Below are positions 5,725 to 7,294 of a DNA stretch of 7,294 nucleotides, one piece after another. The stretch spans positions 1 through 7,294 of the forward strand of contig JACMOT010000279.1 of assembly GCA_014377915.1 (NCBI GenBank), in the 5' to 3' direction. This DNA is from Tardiphaga sp. Its GTDB lineage: Bacteria; Pseudomonadota; Alphaproteobacteria; Rhizobiales; Xanthobacteraceae. Numbering within the stretch: position 1 is the first letter of the stretch; each line of letters opens with the position of its first letter. The translations under genes and the position numbers were made by a program. The notes beneath the pieces were generated by a model, which saw only the letters and a list, made by a program, of their open reading frames with translations, was not told the origin of the DNA and did not search any database.

Positions 5725-6459
5725 ATGAGCGATATCGTAACTGCGGGCATTCTGGTGATCGGCGACGAAATCCTGTCCGGCCGGACCAAGGATAAGAATA
5801 TCGGCTTCATCGCCGAATATCTGACCAATATCGGCATCGACCTGAAGGAAGTGCGCGTCGTTTCCGACGACGAACCCGAGATCATTGCCGCGCTCGACGC
5901 GCTGCGGGGGCGTTACAGCTACGTTTTTACCACTGGCGGTATCGGTCCGACCCATGACGACATCACCGCCGACGCCATTGCCAAGGCCTTTGGCGTTGCC
6001 ATCGATCACCATCCGGAGGTCGTGGCCCGGTTCAAGGAACGCTTCGGCGACGATCTGAACGAGGCCCGGCTGCGGATGGCGCGAATTCCGGACGGCGCCG
6101 ACCTGATCCAGAGCGCGACGATCCTGGCGCCCGGTTTCAAGATCGGCAATGTCATCGTGATGGCCGGCGTGCCGTCGATCATGCAGGCGATGATGGATAT
6201 CGTGTCGCCGAAGCTGAAGTCGGGGGTGCGGATGCTGTCCGATACCGTACGCGCCGACGCGCGCGAGGGCGATATCGGCGGTCCGCTGCGCGACATTGCC
6301 TTGGCGCATCCGGACGCGATCATCGGCAGCTATCCGTTCCTGGACGAGGCGCAGAAGCCGAACGTCAATCTGGTGGTGCGCTCGCGCGACCAGGACAAGC
6401 TCAACGCCGCGATGGATGCCGTCAAGGCGATGCTGGTGGTGCTGCACGCGCCGAAGTAA
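5725..6459 (+). CDS. CinA/MoCF-type molybdopterin-binding domain protein (competence/damage-inducible protein A N-terminal family)
   Basis: 244-aa stand-alone member of the MoCF_biosynth/CinA N-terminal family (COG1058), with a MogA-like fold. Family motifs are [15 protein letters not shown] (11-25), [15 protein letters not shown] (67-81), MAGVPSIM (146-153) and GSYP (201-204). Full-length CinA proteins are about 400 aa and carry a C-terminal nicotinamide-nucleotide amidase (PncC) domain; it is absent here, and the stop is followed directly by the gpt leader, so this is the short family form rather than a truncation. Some related domains hydrolyse pyrophosphate bonds of nucleotides such as ADP-ribose or FAD, but the activity of this one cannot be read from sequence. 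The start at 5725 has a good ribosome binding site. It is separated from gpt by 40 nt on the same strand, so the two may form a small operon. Confidence 0.9.
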   Translation: MSDIVTAGILVIGDEILSGRTKDKNIGFIAEYLTNIGIDLKEVRVVSDDEPEIIAALDALRGRYSYVFTTGGIGPTHDDITADAIAKAFGVAIDHHPEVVARFKERFGDDLNEARLRMARIPDGADLIQSATILAPGFKIGNVIVMAGVPSIMQAMMDIVSPKLKSGVRMLSDTVRADAREGDIGGPLRDIALAHPDAIIGSYPFLDEAQKPNVNLVVRSRDQDKLNAAMDAVKAMLVVLHAPK

Positions 6460-6490
6460 ACATGCGGCGCATCAGAGAACAGAATGTGAA

Positions 6491-6495
6491 GAGGA
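6491..6495 (+). promoter_or_regulatory. Shine-Dalgarno site of gpt
   Basis: GAGGA, 4 nt before ATG 6500. The frame is open upstream through the end of the cinA-like gene, and this site together with the family N-terminus decides the start. Confidence 0.6.
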
Positions 6496-6499
6496 CAAC

Positions 6500-7024
6500 A
6501 TGGCGGATCATCCCGAGATGAGCGCGCAGGAGCGGGCCGGTAAGGCGTTTCCGGTGTCGTGGGACCAGTTTCACCGCGATTGTCGGGCACTGACCTGGCG
6601 GCTGAACAGCGTCGGCCCGTTCCACGCGGTGATCGCCATCACCCGTGGCGGGCTGGTGCCAGCGGCGATCGTGGCGCGCGAACTCGGCGTTCGGATCATC
6701 GATACCGTCTGTATCGCCAGCTATGACCACACCAAGCAGGGCGAACTGAAAGTGCTGAAGGGCGTCTCGCCGGATACCGACAAGCTTGGAGGTGGCACCG
6801 GCAAGGGGCTGTTGATCGTCGATGACCTCGTCGATACCGGCAAGACCGCGCGGATGGTCCGCGACCTGCTGCCCGACGCGCATTTCGCCACCGTCTACGC
6901 CAAGCCGATGGGCCGGCCGCTGGTCGATACTTTTATCACCGAAGTGTCGCAGGACACCTGGATCTTCTTTCCCTGGGACCTCGGCCTGTCGTTCCAGCCG
7001 CCGATGCGGGATGGGGCGGCGTAA
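6500..7024 (+). CDS. gpt: Xanthine phosphoribosyltransferase (XPRT)
   Basis: Purine salvage enzyme that transfers the phosphoribosyl group of PRPP to xanthine (and guanine), giving XMP or GMP in the cytosol. The 174-aa protein carries SRGG-like [17 protein letters not shown] (47-63), [20 protein letters not shown] (68-87), the PRPP-binding loop [13 protein letters not shown] (105-117), [13 protein letters not shown] (133-145) and the purine-specificity end [12 protein letters not shown] (151-162). These blocks match Escherichia coli Gpt (152 aa) closely in order and content. The extra length is mainly an N-terminal extension of about 17 residues. Start at ATG 6500 is supported by GAGGA 4 nt upstream. 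It lies 40 nt after the cinA-like gene on the same strand and is followed by a palindromic repeat with no clear terminator. Confidence 0.95.
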   Translation: MADHPEMSAQERAGKAFPVSWDQFHRDCRALTWRLNSVGPFHAVIAITRGGLVPAAIVARELGVRIIDTVCIASYDHTKQGELKVLKGVSPDTDKLGGGTGKGLLIVDDLVDTGKTARMVRDLLPDAHFATVYAKPMGRPLVDTFITEVSQDTWIFFPWDLGLSFQPPMRDGAA

Positions 7025-7041
7025 GACCTCTGACCTCTCAG

Positions 7042-7161
7042 CCGTCATTGCGAGGAGCGAAGCGATGCGGCAATCCAGAGTGCCACGAAGAAGGACTGGA
7101 TTGCTTCGTCGCAAGGGCTAAGGGGAAAGCCAATTGGCTTCCCCTGACCTCGCAATGACGG
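7042..7161. repeat. Composite palindromic repeat of about 120 nt, CGTCATTGCGAGG family
   Basis: The outer 14-nt arms are perfectly complementary (7042-7055 and 7148-7161). Inside are two further hairpins: GCAATCCAG/CTGGATTGC (7070-7078 with 7096-7104) and a near-perfect palindrome centred on CCAATTGG (7121-7145, one extra A in the left arm). The segment from about 7128 to 7161 closely matches the right half of the 4028-4080 element, so the two are members of one family, with the shorter one resembling a version lacking the middle hairpin. It fills the gap between gpt and the last gene. Confidence 0.85.
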
Positions 7162-7167
7162 GGAGAG
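7161..7167 (+). promoter_or_regulatory. Shine-Dalgarno site at the edge of the repeat
   Basis: GGGAGAG, 7 nt before ATG 7175. Its first base is the last paired base of the composite repeat, so the repeat directly abuts the translation start region. Confidence 0.5.
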
Positions 7168-7174
7168 ATCGAGC

Positions 7175-7294
7175 ATGCCGCTGCGAAACCGAGTCACCCC
7201 GTTCGGCGACATCGTCGCCACGGCTGAGCGCGGCATGTTCACCGGCAACCGCGGTATCATCCACGATCCCCTGACCAAAACACTGCTCAACAAA
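7175..7294 (+). CDS. Conserved hypothetical protein, 5' part only
   Basis: Forty codons are visible before the window ends; the frame is open at the edge. The translation opens MPLRNRVTPFGDIVATAERG and continues with GNRGIIHDP. I recall similar openings in conserved alphaproteobacterial proteins of unknown function, but I do not recognise a named domain. Support for coding comes from the well-placed GGGAGAG at 7161-7167, the third-position GC preference and the conserved-looking N-terminus. It lies 150 nt after gpt, beyond a strong palindromic repeat, so it may or may not share a transcript with gpt. Function unknown. Confidence 0.7.
   Translation, partial: MPLRNRVTPFGDIVATAERGMFTGNRGIIHDPLTKTLLNK

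Noticed and set aside
5677..6447. Minus-strand open frame of 256 codons opposite the cinA-like gene
   Set aside because: Antisense shadow; the plus strand encodes clear CinA motifs with a good ribosome binding site.
7025..7038. Tandem GACCTCT duplication after gpt
   Set aside because: Two 7-nt copies only; too short to separate from chance.
7042..7161. CRISPR array or tRNA/small RNA gene
   Set aside because: No regularly spaced direct repeats and no tRNA fold; the structure is nested inverted repeats shared with another intergenic element.

Overview
The window reads as chromosomal DNA of a high-GC alphaproteobacterium, most likely Nitrobacteraceae/Bradyrhizobiaceae (Bradyrhizobium, Rhodopseudomonas or a close relative). 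The grounds are the protein sequences and the intergenic repeats beginning CGTCATTGCGAGG or CGTCATTCC, which I recall as typical of those genomes. The genus is an inference; no marker gene is present.

Left and centre (1-5502, all minus strand): six co-directional genes, read from right to left. The first four form the Anbu cassette: a circularly permuted ATP-grasp protein (5502-4084), an alpha-E/DUF403 protein (3971-3027), a transglutaminase-like cysteine peptidase (2873-2028) and the proteasome-type Ntn-hydrolase Anbu (1957-1211). A GNAT acetyltransferase (1196-690) follows after 14 nt, and a short-chain dehydrogenase (670 to the window edge) after another 19 nt. The set therefore pairs a possible amide-bond-forming enzyme (ATP-grasp) with two possible amide-bond-cleaving or transferring enzymes (transglutaminase fold, Anbu) and a helical partner. 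This cassette is known from comparative genomics, but its substrate is unresolved. The GNAT and SDR genes may be functional additions or simply downstream passengers.

Two intercistronic gaps of the cassette hold dispersed palindromic repeats: a 53-nt near-perfect hairpin at 4028-4080 and a CGTCATTCC-type element at 2884-2930. A third gap holds a compact hairpin at 2003-2019 and a small hairpin over the Anbu Shine-Dalgarno sequence. These may tune expression between the genes.

Right (5725-7294, plus strand): a 222-nt divergent intergenic region separates the cassette from a stand-alone CinA/MoCF-type molybdopterin-binding protein (5725-6459). Xanthine phosphoribosyltransferase gpt (6500-7024) follows 40 nt later. 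A roughly 120-nt composite repeat (7042-7161) comes next; it shares its ends with the 4028-4080 element and abuts the ribosome binding site of a final truncated gene (7175 to the edge).

I see no RNA genes, CRISPR, insertion sequences or phage genes. Apart from the repeats this is ordinary core chromosome; its most interesting content is the Anbu cassette and the repeat elements within it.
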